The notes below the pieces were generated by a model. It made no database searches. It was not told where the DNA came from and saw only the letters and a list, made by a program, of their open reading frames with translations. DNA of 64,000 nt, from assembly GCA_019114225.1 (NCBI GenBank), contig DXFW01000002.1:124001-188000 (forward strand), given 5' to 3'. The stretch comes from Candidatus Allofournierella pullicola (GTDB taxonomy: Bacteria; Bacillota; Clostridia; Oscillospirales; Ruminococcaceae). Positions within the stretch are counted from its first letter, which is position 1, and each line of letters opens with the position of its first letter. Shown piece by piece: positions 54,053 through 62,398 of the stretch. The translations under genes were made by a program, and so were the position numbers.

Positions 54053-54081
54053 ATTATAATTTGGTGCTCAAAGCCGCGCAA
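54053..54081 (-). promoter_or_regulatory. Promoter of the ECF sigma operon
   Basis: Reverse strand: TTGCGC (54076-54081), 17-base spacer, TATAAT (54053-54058). Between it and the gene a direct repeat GAACCG-N6-GAACCG (reverse strand, about 54025-54042) could be an ECF-type element. Confidence 0.75.
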
Positions 54082-54083
54082 CC

Positions 54084-54120
54084 AAAAGAAGAGCGGCGCC
54101 GCCCGAAGGCGGCGCCGCTC
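54084..54120 (-). terminator. Terminator of the oxidoreductase-nagB unit
   Basis: Reverse strand: 13-bp stem (54091-54103 with 54108-54120) capped by TTCG, followed by a T-rich tail. It abuts the sigma operon -35. Confidence 0.9.
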
Positions 54121-54170
54121 TGCCGGAGAACAGCCGGGAAGGGAGATGCCCGGCATGGAAATGTTGTTGT

Positions 54171-54881
54171 TTATGCCCCGGCGGCCGCCGCGTCCAGCAG
54201 CAGTTCCGCGTCCGGCAAAAGGTGAAGCGCGGTGGCGGGCAGATCGGTGGTGGGAGCCGCTTCCAGCAGGCGGGCCACGATGGGCGCCTTGGCCGCGCCG
54301 AACACCGCCAGCTGCACCCGGCGTGCCCGCAGGAAATCCGCCACGCCCAGAGTAATGCCCTGGCGCAGGGGCGGCATGTCCGCGGAAAAATACTTCGGGG
54401 CCACCGTTTTGGTGGTCTCGGACAGCTCCGCCACATGGGCGGTGCGCTCAAAGGAGCCGCCCGGCTCGTTCAGCGCCAGGTGCCCGTTCATGCCCATGCC
54501 CAGCAGAAGGTAGTTAATGCCGCCCCAGTCCTCGATCTGCCGCTCCATGGCGGCGCACTCGGCGTCCGGGTCCGGGGCCAGGGCGTCGAACAGGCGGATG
54601 TTCTCCCGCCGCACGCCCGCCTTGGAAAAGAAGTTCCGCTCCAGAAAGGACGCGCAGCTGCCCTCCACTTCGGGGCCAACGCCCACCCACTCGTCCAGGC
54701 CGATGAACCGGGCGCGGGAGAAGTCCAGTCCGCGGCGGAAAAACGCCTCGAACACCGGCAGGGAGGTGTGCCCCGCCGCAAGGCAGAGCACCGCGCCGGG
54801 CTTTTCGGCCAGCAGCGCGGCCACCGTGTCGGCGGCGTGGCCGGCGGCAAGTTCCGCCGTGTCAAAAACCAGTTTTTTCAT
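54171..54881 (-). CDS. nagB: Glucosamine-6-phosphate deaminase
   Basis: NagB converts glucosamine-6-phosphate to fructose-6-phosphate and ammonia. LCLAAGHTSLPVFEAF, FIGLDEWVGVG and GMGMNGHLALNEPG are the family signatures; the last binds the sugar phosphate. At 236 residues it is the short Gram-positive form. It starts seven bases after the oxidoreductase stop, so the two are co-transcribed. nagA is not present in the window. 6-phosphogluconolactonase is a relative but lacks the NEPG motif. Confidence 0.92.
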   Translation of the reverse strand: MKKLVFDTAELAAGHAADTVAALLAEKPGAVLCLAAGHTSLPVFEAFFRRGLDFSRARFIGLDEWVGVGPEVEGSCASFLERNFFSKAGVRRENIRLFDALAPDPDAECAAMERQIEDWGGINYLLLGMGMNGHLALNEPGGSFERTAHVAELSETTKTVAPKYFSADMPPLRQGITLGVADFLRARRVQLAVFGAAKAPIVARLLEAAPTTDLPATALHLLPDAELLLDAAAAGA

Positions 54882-54888
54882 CGCAGGC

Positions 54889-55974
54889 TTATTCCCCCAG
54901 CAGCAGTTCGATGGGGTACTTCAGGCCCTTGGGCTCAAAGGGCAGATTGACCTTCGCGCCGCTCTTGGCGGAAGCGTAGGCGGCGTAGATGATCTCCAGC
55001 ACAGCGCGGCCGTCCTCGCCGGTGACGCAGGGAGTCTCGTCCTCCCGCACGCAGCGGATGAAGTGGCTCAGCTCCTGGGGATAGCCCTGGTTGAAGGCCT
55101 CCTCAAAGATGGTGAAGGTCCAGCCCTGGGAGCTGCCCGCCTTCTCGCTGGCGTAGTCGTAGCCGTCGGTGCTGTAGGTCAGCGCGGAGTTGCCCCGGAA
55201 CAGGTCGGCGTAGGAAACGCCCTTGGTGCCGTAGACTTCAATGCGGTCGTCCATGCCGCCGTGCTTGGCCCAGCTGTCCTCGGCAATGCAGGTCACGCCG
55301 TTTTCAAACTCCACCAGGGTGACGGTGTTGTCGTCGCAGTCGGTGGTGGCCTTGTGCAGCACGGTCTTCATGTCGGCGTAAACGCTCTTGACGGGGTTGT
55401 TCTTGTTCATCCAGCGGAACCAGGCCAGGGCGTGGCAGCCCATGTCCATCATCACGCCGCCGCCGGCCGTCTCTTTCTGGTAGAACCAGCGGCTGTGGGG
55501 GCCGCTGTGCTTTTCGGCCTGCTTGAGCATGTACACGTCGCCCACGGCGCCCACTTCCACCAGCGCGCGCACCCGCTCATACTTGGGGGCAAAGCACAGC
55601 TCTTCGGCGTACATCAGCTTCAGGTTGCGGCTGCGGCAGGCCTCGATCATCTCGTCCGCCTGCTCCAGCGTCAGGGCCAGGGGCTTTTCGATGATGACAT
55701 GCTTGTTCGCGCCGGCGGCCTTCAGGCAGGCCTCGTGGTGCAGGTAGTTGGGCAGGCAGATGTCCACCACGTCCACCTGCTCGGCGGCCAGCAGCTCGTC
55801 GATGTTGCCGTAGGCGGCGGGAATGCCGTGGGCGGCGGCGAAGGCTTCGGCGTGCGCCTTGTCGCGGCCATAGACCGCCACGACCTCTGCGTCGTGGACG
55901 AAACGGGCGTAGCTTTCGGCGTGGATATTGGCGATGAAGCCGGTGCCCAGCAGGGCGACCTTTGTCTTGCTCAT
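54889..55974 (-). CDS. Gfo/Idh/MocA-family sugar oxidoreductase
   Basis: A Rossmann start (VALLGTGFIANIHAESYARF) is followed by VDICLPNYLHHEACLKAA and the catalytic Lys in VIIEKPLALTLEQ. The C-terminal half has GVMMDMGCHALAWFRW, with the usual acid-base His. Members oxidise or epimerise sugars and inositols with NAD(P). Length 361 is typical. The pairing with nagB suggests an amino-sugar or N-acetyl-sugar route. AAAGGAGG precedes the ATG. Confidence 0.93.
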   Translation of the reverse strand: MSKTKVALLGTGFIANIHAESYARFVHDAEVVAVYGRDKAHAEAFAAAHGIPAAYGNIDELLAAEQVDVVDICLPNYLHHEACLKAAGANKHVIIEKPLALTLEQADEMIEACRSRNLKLMYAEELCFAPKYERVRALVEVGAVGDVYMLKQAEKHSGPHSRWFYQKETAGGGVMMDMGCHALAWFRWMNKNNPVKSVYADMKTVLHKATTDCDDNTVTLVEFENGVTCIAEDSWAKHGGMDDRIEVYGTKGVSYADLFRGNSALTYSTDGYDYASEKAGSSQGWTFTIFEEAFNQGYPQELSHFIRCVREDETPCVTGEDGRAVLEIIYAAYASAKSGAKVNLPFEPKGLKYPIELLLGE

Positions 55975-56027
55975 GGAAAAGATCCTCCTTTTTTTAACTC
56001 AGCGGGAAAGAAACCTTCCCAAAACAA

Positions 56028-56056
56028 ATTGTAACATAGATTGCAAAAATGAGCAA
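56028..56056 (-). promoter_or_regulatory. Promoter of the oxidoreductase-nagB unit
   Basis: Reverse strand: TTGCTC (56051-56056), 17-base spacer, TACAAT (56028-56033). The 250-base divergent gap is AT-rich here and otherwise shows no gene. Confidence 0.78.
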
Positions 56057-56224
56057 TAATAAACTTATATAAGCAAAATTGTGCAAAATGACGGCAAATC
56101 AGAGCGAAAAAGGCATGACAGACCGGGGCCGGGCATAGACATTTGACTGGGTGCTGGAAATGCAGGCAAAAATAGAGTAGGATAAAGGCAGGGCGGAACA
56201 CCGCCCGCAGGAGGACCAAACAAA

Positions 56225-57061
56225 ATGAACGAGATCAATATTCTTGTGACGCTGAACGAGAAGTATCTGCCGCCGCTGCAGGTGCTTTTGACCTCGCTGC
56301 GCACCGCCCACCCGGACGAGCCGCTGACGGTGTGGCTGCTGCACAGCGGCATTGCCCCCGGGGCGCTGGAAATGGTGGAGCGCCAGTGCGGGCGGCTGGG
56401 CATGACCCTGCACTGCCTCACCGTGGACCGGGCGGTGTTTGATTCCGCCCCTGTCACGCGGCAGTATCCCCAGGAGATGTATTACCGGCTGCTGGCGGGC
56501 TGCTTCCTTCCGCCGGAACTGGACCGGGTGCTTTACATCGACCCGGACATCCTGGTGCTGAACTCCCTGCGTCCGCTGTGGGAAACACCGCTGGAGGGAC
56601 GGCTGTTCGCGGCCGCCTCCCACACGGGCAAGACGGGCCTGATGAACAACATCAACCAGGTGCGCCTTGGCACCGACTGCAAATATTTCAACTCCGGCGT
56701 GCTGCTCATCGACCTGAACGCGGCCCGGGCCCAGGTGCGTCCGCAGGACATCTTCCGCTACGCCGAGGAGAAGGGCAAGGCGCTGCTGCTGCCGGACCAG
56801 GACATTCTGAACGCCCTCTATGGCGAGCGCACGATGGAGCTGGACGACACCCTTTGGAACTATGACGCGCGCAACTACAACACCTATCTGCTGCGCAGCG
56901 GCGGCGTGTGCGACATGGACTGGGTCATGCGCAACACCGGCATTCTGCATTTCTGCGGCAAGGCAAAGCCCTGGAAGCCCGGATATCTGCGGCGGTTCGG
57001 CGTGTTGTACAAGCACTATATCCAGCTGACCCGGCGCACCGGATATTACATTGGAGACTGA
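56225..57061 (+). CDS. GT8-family glycosyltransferase
   Basis: INILVTLNEKYLPPLQVLLTS opens the protein. The metal-binding D-x-D is in LYIDPDILVLN, followed by KYFNSGVLLIDL and ILHFCGKAKPW, all typical of GT8 (galactosyl- and glucosyltransferases of LgtC type). Length 278. GCAGGAGGAC precedes the ATG. It is a single gene facing away from the nagB unit; a TTGACT at 56143-56148 may be its -35. Acceptor unknown; a surface glycan is likely. Confidence 0.92.
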   Translation: MNEINILVTLNEKYLPPLQVLLTSLRTAHPDEPLTVWLLHSGIAPGALEMVERQCGRLGMTLHCLTVDRAVFDSAPVTRQYPQEMYYRLLAGCFLPPELDRVLYIDPDILVLNSLRPLWETPLEGRLFAAASHTGKTGLMNNINQVRLGTDCKYFNSGVLLIDLNAARAQVRPQDIFRYAEEKGKALLLPDQDILNALYGERTMELDDTLWNYDARNYNTYLLRSGGVCDMDWVMRNTGILHFCGKAKPWKPGYLRRFGVLYKHYIQLTRRTGYYIGD

Positions 57062-57070
57062 AAACAAAGA

Positions 57071-57111
57071 AGCGCCCCCCTTCCGCGTTTGCGGAAGGGG
57101 GGCGCTTTTTC
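57071..57111. terminator. Bidirectional terminator between the GT8 and LRR genes
   Basis: A perfect 16-bp stem (57071-57086 with 57091-57106), loop GTTT, T-run after it and A-rich bases before it. Confidence 0.92.
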
Positions 57112-57125
57112 GTTTGTCTGCCTGC

Positions 57126-58838
57126 TCAGGAGCGGCGGCGGGCGCGCAGCACCAGGAGAGCCGCGATCAGAAGGGCGGCTCCGCCAGCGGCCAGCAGGGG
57201 AAGGGCAAAGCCGGCTCCGCCGGACGTGCCGTTACCGGAGGCCTGGCCGGCCGAGGAGGTGCTTTCCGGCGCGGCGGAAGGCGCGGGCGACGGAGAGGGC
57301 GACGGCGTGGCAGTGGCCTCGGGCGCGGCCGTGGGAGCGGGGGTGGGGCTGGGCTTCGCTGTGGCCGGGGCAGGGGTGGCGGCCGGAGCCGGGCTGGGGG
57401 TCACAGCGGGAGCGGGCGTGGCGGCCGGGGCGGCGGGCGCGGTGGAAACAGGGGGGTCCTGCACCGTCAGCTGCACCTGCTGCTCCACCGTTTCATAGCG
57501 GCGCGCGTCCTGGGGAGTGAACACCACCGTGAAGCTGCCGCCGGCCTGAGGCCGGGCGTCCGGTTCCTTCCAGGCAAAGCTGCCGGGCACGTCGGCTTTG
57601 CCGCCGGTGAGAGCGCTGGCCTTCAGCGCCTGACCCCGGGTGAGGGGAGCGGCGGCGGGCCAGGCGGTCACGGCGGGAGTTTTGGGGATGGGGGGCACCT
57701 GCTCCAGATTCACCTTGCCGGCCACCAGAAGGGCGCCCGGCATGCCGGCGGCCTCAGCGGCTTCGATCTCCCGGCGCAGCGCGGCGCCTTCCGAGAAGCG
57801 GATGGTATAGGTGTTGGGCCGCCACTGGGCATAGAGATACACCGCTGTGCGGCTGCTGTTCCGGCCCGCCAGGTCCTGCACGGTGGCGCCGTTTTCAAAC
57901 ACACGGCCGCCCACGCCGTCGCTGTAGGTGGACCAGTGGTCAAAGGTGTAGCCGGTGCGGGTGAAGGCGTTGGGGGTCAGGGCAAAGGACGCGCCGTAGA
58001 CGGCGGACTGGGGCTCCATGGTGCCCTGGCCGCCGTTGGCCCGGTAATACACGGTGTAGGGGTTGGGCACCCACCGGGCATACAGGGTCTGGCCGTTGGC
58101 GGGCAGCTTATCGCCCGGGGCCACCGGCCGGGTGTGGGCGGCGTCCAGATACCACTCCACGTTGTCATAGCCGGTGCGGGGGTTCTGCTCGTAGAAAACG
58201 TCCGCGTCCACGGTGAAGTTGGGGATGTTGGGCAGGACCAGCGTGTTCAGATGGTTGTTGGCGGCAACAAAGCCGCTGTCCTTCAGGGCCGGATTGCCGC
58301 TCATGTTCAGGGTGGTGAGCCGGTTGTAGTCGATGTGCAGAAATTCCAGCTTTTTGAGCATGGAGCAGTCAAAGGAAGTGAGGCTGTTGTCGAACGTCTC
58401 GATAAAGACCAGCTCCAGATTGCGGCTCACGTCCAGCTGGGTGAGGGAATTGTGGCGGCAGTAGAGCTGCACCAGCTTTGTGTTCCGGGAGAGGTCCAGT
58501 TCCGTGAGCCTGTTGCGCTCGCAGTTCAGGTCCACAAGCTCCGGGCAGCCGCTCACGTTCAGGCTGGTCAGCCTGTTGTTGCTCACATTCAGGCTTTCCA
58601 GAGCGGTGAAATACTCAATGCCCTCCAGGCTCTGGATGTCCCGGCGGGAGAGATCCATCACGGTGATGGACGCCAGCTCTTCGCCGGTGAGCAGGCCGTC
58701 GGCGCCGGCGCCGTTCAGGTTGCTTTTGTCCAGCAGCCAGCTGCGAAAGATTTGGTCGGGGAAATTCGTTTCAGTAACAGCTACAGCCTGGTCGAGGGCA
58801 AAAGCGCCCGCAGGCAGGGCCAGCGCGCCGTGCCGCAT
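57126..58838 (-). CDS. Surface protein with leucine-rich repeats and InlB B-repeats (570 aa)
   Basis: Residues ~55-230 are leucine-rich repeats of the LDLSRNTKLVQLYC-type (about eight units of 21 residues). Residues ~235-370 hold InlB-type B repeats (TVYYRANGGQGTM, RTGYTFDHWST, LYAQWRPNTYTIRF). A Pro/Ala/Thr/Ser-rich spacer (~455-540) precedes a final hydrophobic helix and RARRRS. No LPXTG motif is seen before that helix, so anchoring may be by the membrane. The N-terminus (MRHGALALPAGAFALDQA) is too short for a normal signal peptide; the true start or a frameshift may lie upstream. Likely role is binding host or diet polymers. Confidence 0.82.
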   Translation of the reverse strand: MRHGALALPAGAFALDQAVAVTETNFPDQIFRSWLLDKSNLNGAGADGLLTGEELASITVMDLSRRDIQSLEGIEYFTALESLNVSNNRLTSLNVSGCPELVDLNCERNRLTELDLSRNTKLVQLYCRHNSLTQLDVSRNLELVFIETFDNSLTSFDCSMLKKLEFLHIDYNRLTTLNMSGNPALKDSGFVAANNHLNTLVLPNIPNFTVDADVFYEQNPRTGYDNVEWYLDAAHTRPVAPGDKLPANGQTLYARWVPNPYTVYYRANGGQGTMEPQSAVYGASFALTPNAFTRTGYTFDHWSTYSDGVGGRVFENGATVQDLAGRNSSRTAVYLYAQWRPNTYTIRFSEGAALRREIEAAEAAGMPGALLVAGKVNLEQVPPIPKTPAVTAWPAAAPLTRGQALKASALTGGKADVPGSFAWKEPDARPQAGGSFTVVFTPQDARRYETVEQQVQLTVQDPPVSTAPAAPAATPAPAVTPSPAPAATPAPATAKPSPTPAPTAAPEATATPSPSPSPAPSAAPESTSSAGQASGNGTSGGAGFALPLLAAGGAALLIAALLVLRARRRS

Positions 58839-58864
58839 TTGAGAATGATTCCTATCAGACGATT

Positions 58865-58896
58865 CGTTGTACCATACTTTTTTGCGTTGTCCATAC
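58865..58896. repeat. Direct repeat in the LRR/DUF975 divergent gap
   Basis: CGTTGTACCATAC (58865-58877) and CGTTGTCCATAC (58885-58896) start 20 bases apart, about two helical turns, between two divergent genes. This is a possible operator. Confidence 0.5.
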
Positions 58897-58957
58897 CTTT
58901 TTGAAAAAAGGCGGACGTTTTTGCTGGGGGCGCAGCCAGCTTTTTCCTGGGGTGCGC

Positions 58958-58986
58958 TTGCCTTTTGGCTTTGCGTTTCATATACT
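58958..58986 (+). promoter_or_regulatory. Promoter of the DUF975-fusion gene
   Basis: TTGCCT (58958-58963), 17-base spacer, TATACT (58981-58986). Transcription would begin near 58993, only a few bases before the ribosome site. Confidence 0.78.
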
Positions 58987-58998
58987 GTCTATACACGC

Positions 58999-59034
58999 AG
59001 GAGGGAGGTTCGCGGGCGCCCGGCCGGGGCCCGC
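58999..59034 (+). promoter_or_regulatory. Distant ribosome site and intervening hairpin
   Basis: AGGAGGGAGG (58999-59008) is 35 bases from the ATG at 59044, with no usable start in between. GCGGGC (59012-59017) pairs with GCCCGC (59029-59034), extended by CCC/GGG inside. Folding would shorten the gap to about 12 bases. Confidence 0.5.
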
Positions 59035-59043
59035 ATTGCGGCA

Positions 59044-60873
59044 ATGAGTGAGAGAAAAAAGATCAAGCGGCAGGCAAAGACCTGCCTGAAAAAGCACTGG
59101 TTCATCTTTGTGGCCGCCTGCCTCATGGCGGCGTTTTTGGGGGCGGAGTTTTCCAGCACGCTGAGCTTTTCCACGGCGCAGGTCTTCGGCGCGCCCGCGG
59201 CGGACCCCGATTTCAAGACCCAGGTGACCGAAAATTCCTGGGAGAGCATTCTGGCCACCATTGCGGAAAATGACCTTCAGGCCGGGCGGGATGCGGCGGA
59301 CCGGGCCCAGCAGGCGGCAGTGGAGGCCGCCCAAAAGGGCGACCCCGCCTTTGGCCGCACCCGGGGCGTGCTTTCCGATGTGGTCAACCAGATCACCTCC
59401 GGCTCCATCGTGGTCACGGCGGTGGCGGCCGCCGCCTCCATCACCGGGTCCGAAAGCGGAGGCGTGGCGCTGCTGGTGGTGCTGTTCACGCTGGGCATGG
59501 CGGTGTTCTGGTTTTTCATCCAGAACGTTTTCCCGGTGGTGGTGCGCCGGGTCTTTCTGGAGGGCATGCTCTACGACCGGGTCACCCCGCAGCGGTTTTT
59601 GTTTCTCATCCGGGTGCGCCGCTGGCGGCGGGCCGCCTGGATCATGTGCGTGAAATACGTGCTGTATCTGCTGTGGTGTCTCACCCTGGTGGGCGGCGTA
59701 GTGAAGCGGTATTCCTATTTCCTGGTGCCTTACATCGTGGCGGAAAACCCGGACATGACCGCCCGGCAGGCCATCGGCCTCTCCCGCCGGATGATGCAGG
59801 GCCACAAGTGGGAATGCTTTGTGATGGAGCTTTCCTTTTTCGGGTGGGATGTTCTGGGCATTTTTACCCTTGGCCTGAGCAACGTGCTGTTCACCAACCC
59901 TTACAAGGTCGCCAGCTTCACCCGCTACTATGCCCGCCTGCGGGCGCTGGCCATCCAGAACAGCCTGCCCGGCACGAAGCTGCTGCACGACGACTACCTT
60001 TATGAAAAGGCGCCCGCCGCAGCCATTGCAAAAAAATACACCGACGTCATCCGGGTGATGAACACCCCCGACAAGGAGCCGCACAGCCTTTCGGGCTGGC
60101 GGGGCATGCTGGCGGACGACTTCGGCGTGCTGCTGTTCCCCCGGGAGCAGGATCGGGTGGCGGAAGCAAGGCGGGCGGACCGGGTGCGTCTGTTCGCCCT
60201 GATGGACGATGTGGAGGGCACGGCCTATCCCGTGCGGCTCTACCCCCTGCCGGAAGAGGAGCGCCAGAAGCTGGTGGAGTCGCTGAACTACATGCGGCGT
60301 TATTCCGTTTGGTCGCTGCTGGCCATCTTTTTGAGTCTCTCGGTCTTTGGCTGGCTGTGGGAGGTGGGCCTGCACCTGGTGTCCACCGGCGAACTGGTGA
60401 ACCGGGGCGTGCTTCACGGGCCCTGGCTGCCCATCTACGGCACCGGCGCTGTGCTCATGCTCACGGTGCTCTACCGGCTGCGGGGCCGCCCGGCGCTGGA
60501 ATTTCTGGCCACCATCCTGCTTTGCGGCACGCTGGAATACATGACTTCCCTGGTGCTGGAACTGGCCAACGGCGGCACCAAGTGGTGGGATTACAGCGGC
60601 TACTTCCTGAACCTGAACGGGCGTATCTGCGCCGAGGGCCTGCTGGTGTTCGGCGTGGGGGGCCTGGCGGTGGTGTACATGGTTGCGCCGCTGCTGGACG
60701 AAGCCCTTGCCCGGGTGGGCCGGAAAAAGCTGGTGGCGGTGTGCACCGTGGCGGCGGCGGTCTTTCTCTGCGACGCGGTGTGGTCCCAGTTTGAGCCAAA
60801 CACGGGCCGCGGCGTCACCGACATCGAAGGCGGCCGCCCCGCCCCCGGCTATGTGCAGCAGGCGGAGGGCTGA
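59044..60873 (+). CDS. Membrane protein fusing DUF975 with a PF06541-type domain (609 aa)
   Basis: The first ~330 residues are DUF975-like: a basic start (ERKKIKRQAKTCLKKHW), then helices with FLVPYIVAENPDMTARQAIGLS and a C-terminal FTRYYARLRALA. After a hydrophilic linker (~330-415) the last 190 residues match the putative ABC-transporter type IV domain PF06541: SVFGWLWEVGLHLV, NRGVLHGPWLPIYGTGAV and WWDYSGYFLNLNGRICAEG. The two families are normally separate proteins, so this is a fusion. Roughly nine or ten membrane helices in all. Function unknown. ATG 59044 has no adjacent ribosome site; see the hairpin entry just upstream. Confidence 0.78.
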   Translation: MSERKKIKRQAKTCLKKHWFIFVAACLMAAFLGAEFSSTLSFSTAQVFGAPAADPDFKTQVTENSWESILATIAENDLQAGRDAADRAQQAAVEAAQKGDPAFGRTRGVLSDVVNQITSGSIVVTAVAAAASITGSESGGVALLVVLFTLGMAVFWFFIQNVFPVVVRRVFLEGMLYDRVTPQRFLFLIRVRRWRRAAWIMCVKYVLYLLWCLTLVGGVVKRYSYFLVPYIVAENPDMTARQAIGLSRRMMQGHKWECFVMELSFFGWDVLGIFTLGLSNVLFTNPYKVASFTRYYARLRALAIQNSLPGTKLLHDDYLYEKAPAAAIAKKYTDVIRVMNTPDKEPHSLSGWRGMLADDFGVLLFPREQDRVAEARRADRVRLFALMDDVEGTAYPVRLYPLPEEERQKLVESLNYMRRYSVWSLLAIFLSLSVFGWLWEVGLHLVSTGELVNRGVLHGPWLPIYGTGAVLMLTVLYRLRGRPALEFLATILLCGTLEYMTSLVLELANGGTKWWDYSGYFLNLNGRICAEGLLVFGVGGLAVVYMVAPLLDEALARVGRKKLVAVCTVAAAVFLCDAVWSQFEPNTGRGVTDIEGGRPAPGYVQQAEG

Positions 60874-60881
60874 TACGGCAA

Positions 60882-60929
60882 AAAAACTTCCCGGTGAAAG
60901 GCGTTTGACCTTTTCACCGGGAAGTTTTT
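60882..60929. terminator. Bidirectional terminator between the DUF975-fusion gene and brnQ
   Basis: An 18-bp stem (60882-60899 with 60912-60929) with T-runs on both strands. Confidence 0.92.
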
Positions 60930-60936
60930 GTTGTTT

Positions 60937-62280
60937 TTATGCCGCGCGCCGGGGGCGTTTTGCCAGCGCAAGGCCCACCAGAAGGCCCACCAGGGCAGGC
61001 ACCAGCCAGCCGAAGCCTTTGTCCGCCAGGGGCAGCCAGCGGGAAAGCCCGGCCACCGGGGCCAGCAGCCGTGCCGCCGCCGACCCTTTGGGCAGGGCGC
61101 AGACAAGGTCCAGCACCGCCGCCGGAACGGTGAAGCCCATGGTCCAGGCCAGCACGGTGCGGTCGTTGCCGAACAGGCCGCCGAAGAGGGTGAGCAGGAT
61201 GAGCACGATGGACAGGGGATAGAGGAACATCAGCACCGGGGCGGTCCAGGCCAGGATGGCGTCCAGCCCCAGGTTCGCAATGGCGAAGGAGAACAGGCAG
61301 AAGCCCACGGCCCACACCGGATAACGGGGCCCGCGGGGGAACATCTGCACAAAAGTCTCGCCGCAGCTGGTCACCAGACCCACCGCGGTCTTGAGGCAGG
61401 CCACCGTGACTGTGGCCGCCAGGATCAGCGCGCCCGCGCTGCCGAAATAGTGCTGGGCGATCTGGGCCAGGGCTTCGCCTCCGTTGGCGGCGGGCTCGAA
61501 AAGCCCGCGGCTCTGGGCGGCCATCACCGCCACCAGAACGTAGATGAGGCCCATCAGCAGCGCGCTGAACACCCCCGCGCCCACGGTGCTTTTGGCCACC
61601 TGCCCGGGCTCGGTGACGCCCAGACGGCGGATGGCGTCCACCACGATGATCCCGAAGGCCAGGCCCGCCAGCGCGTCCATGGTGTTGTAGCCCTCCAGAA
61701 AACCTGCGGCAAAGGCGTCCGTCTCATAGGCGCCCACGGGGGCCGCCGCGCTCACCGCGCCGAGAGGCGAAAGGAGCGCCCGCACCACCAGCACCGCCAG
61801 AAAGCACAGGAACAGCGGGTTGAGCACCTTGCCGATCCAGGTGAGCAGCTCGCCCGGACGCAGGGAGAAAAAGAGCACCGCACCGAAGAACAACAGAGAG
61901 AACAGCGCCAGCGCCACCCGCTGGTCCGCCCCCGGCAGCAGCTGCTGCACGCCCACCGTGTAGGAGACGGTGGCGCAGCGGGGGATGGCGAACAGCGGCC
62001 CGATGGTGAGATACAAAACACAGGTGAAGAACAAGCCGTAGCGGCGGCCCACCCGGCTGCTCAGTTCCAGCAGGCCGTTCGCCCGGCTCACGCCCAGGGC
62101 GGCCACACCCAGCAGCGGCAGGCCCACGCCGGTGATGAGCAGGCCGGCGCTGGCCAGCCACACGCTGCTGCCCGCCAGCTGACCCATGGAGGCGGGAAAG
62201 ATCAGGTTCCCCGCGCCGAAAAACATACCGAACAGCATGCTGGCCACCGCCAGCAGCTGCCGCATTGTGAGCTTTTTCAT
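60937..62280 (-). CDS. brnQ: Branched-chain amino acid transporter (LIVCS family)
   Basis: BrnQ imports leucine, isoleucine and valine with sodium or protons. The start MKKLTMRQLLAVASMLFGMFFGAGNL is diagnostic (FGMFFGAGN), followed by IGPLFAIPRCATVSYTVG and EGYNTMDALAGLAFG. About twelve membrane helices fill its 447 residues. I choose ATG 62280, behind AGGCGG, over the in-frame ATG at 62331. No T-box leader was evident in the 80 bases upstream. Confidence 0.95.
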   Translation of the reverse strand: MKKLTMRQLLAVASMLFGMFFGAGNLIFPASMGQLAGSSVWLASAGLLITGVGLPLLGVAALGVSRANGLLELSSRVGRRYGLFFTCVLYLTIGPLFAIPRCATVSYTVGVQQLLPGADQRVALALFSLLFFGAVLFFSLRPGELLTWIGKVLNPLFLCFLAVLVVRALLSPLGAVSAAAPVGAYETDAFAAGFLEGYNTMDALAGLAFGIIVVDAIRRLGVTEPGQVAKSTVGAGVFSALLMGLIYVLVAVMAAQSRGLFEPAANGGEALAQIAQHYFGSAGALILAATVTVACLKTAVGLVTSCGETFVQMFPRGPRYPVWAVGFCLFSFAIANLGLDAILAWTAPVLMFLYPLSIVLILLTLFGGLFGNDRTVLAWTMGFTVPAAVLDLVCALPKGSAAARLLAPVAGLSRWLPLADKGFGWLVPALVGLLVGLALAKRPRRAA

Positions 62281-62360
62281 GTTCCACCGCCTTGCTCGGT
62301 TTTTGTCGAATACAAAAAGAGTATACCGCATTCGCCCCGGCTTGGCAAATGCCCCGGAAC

Positions 62361-62392
62361 AAAAAACGCCCCTCCCCGGCGGGGGAAGGGCG
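62361..62392 (-). terminator. Terminator downstream of the bilR-bilS-membrane protein unit
   Basis: Reverse strand: 11-position stem with one mismatch (62367-62377 with 62382-62392) followed by six T. Confidence 0.88.
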
Positions 62393-62398
62393 CGGCGC

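Noticed and set aside
54171-54881. 6-phosphogluconolactonase as the identity of the nagB gene
   Set aside because: GMNGHLALNEPG and LDEWVG are deaminase signatures; lactonases lack NEPG.
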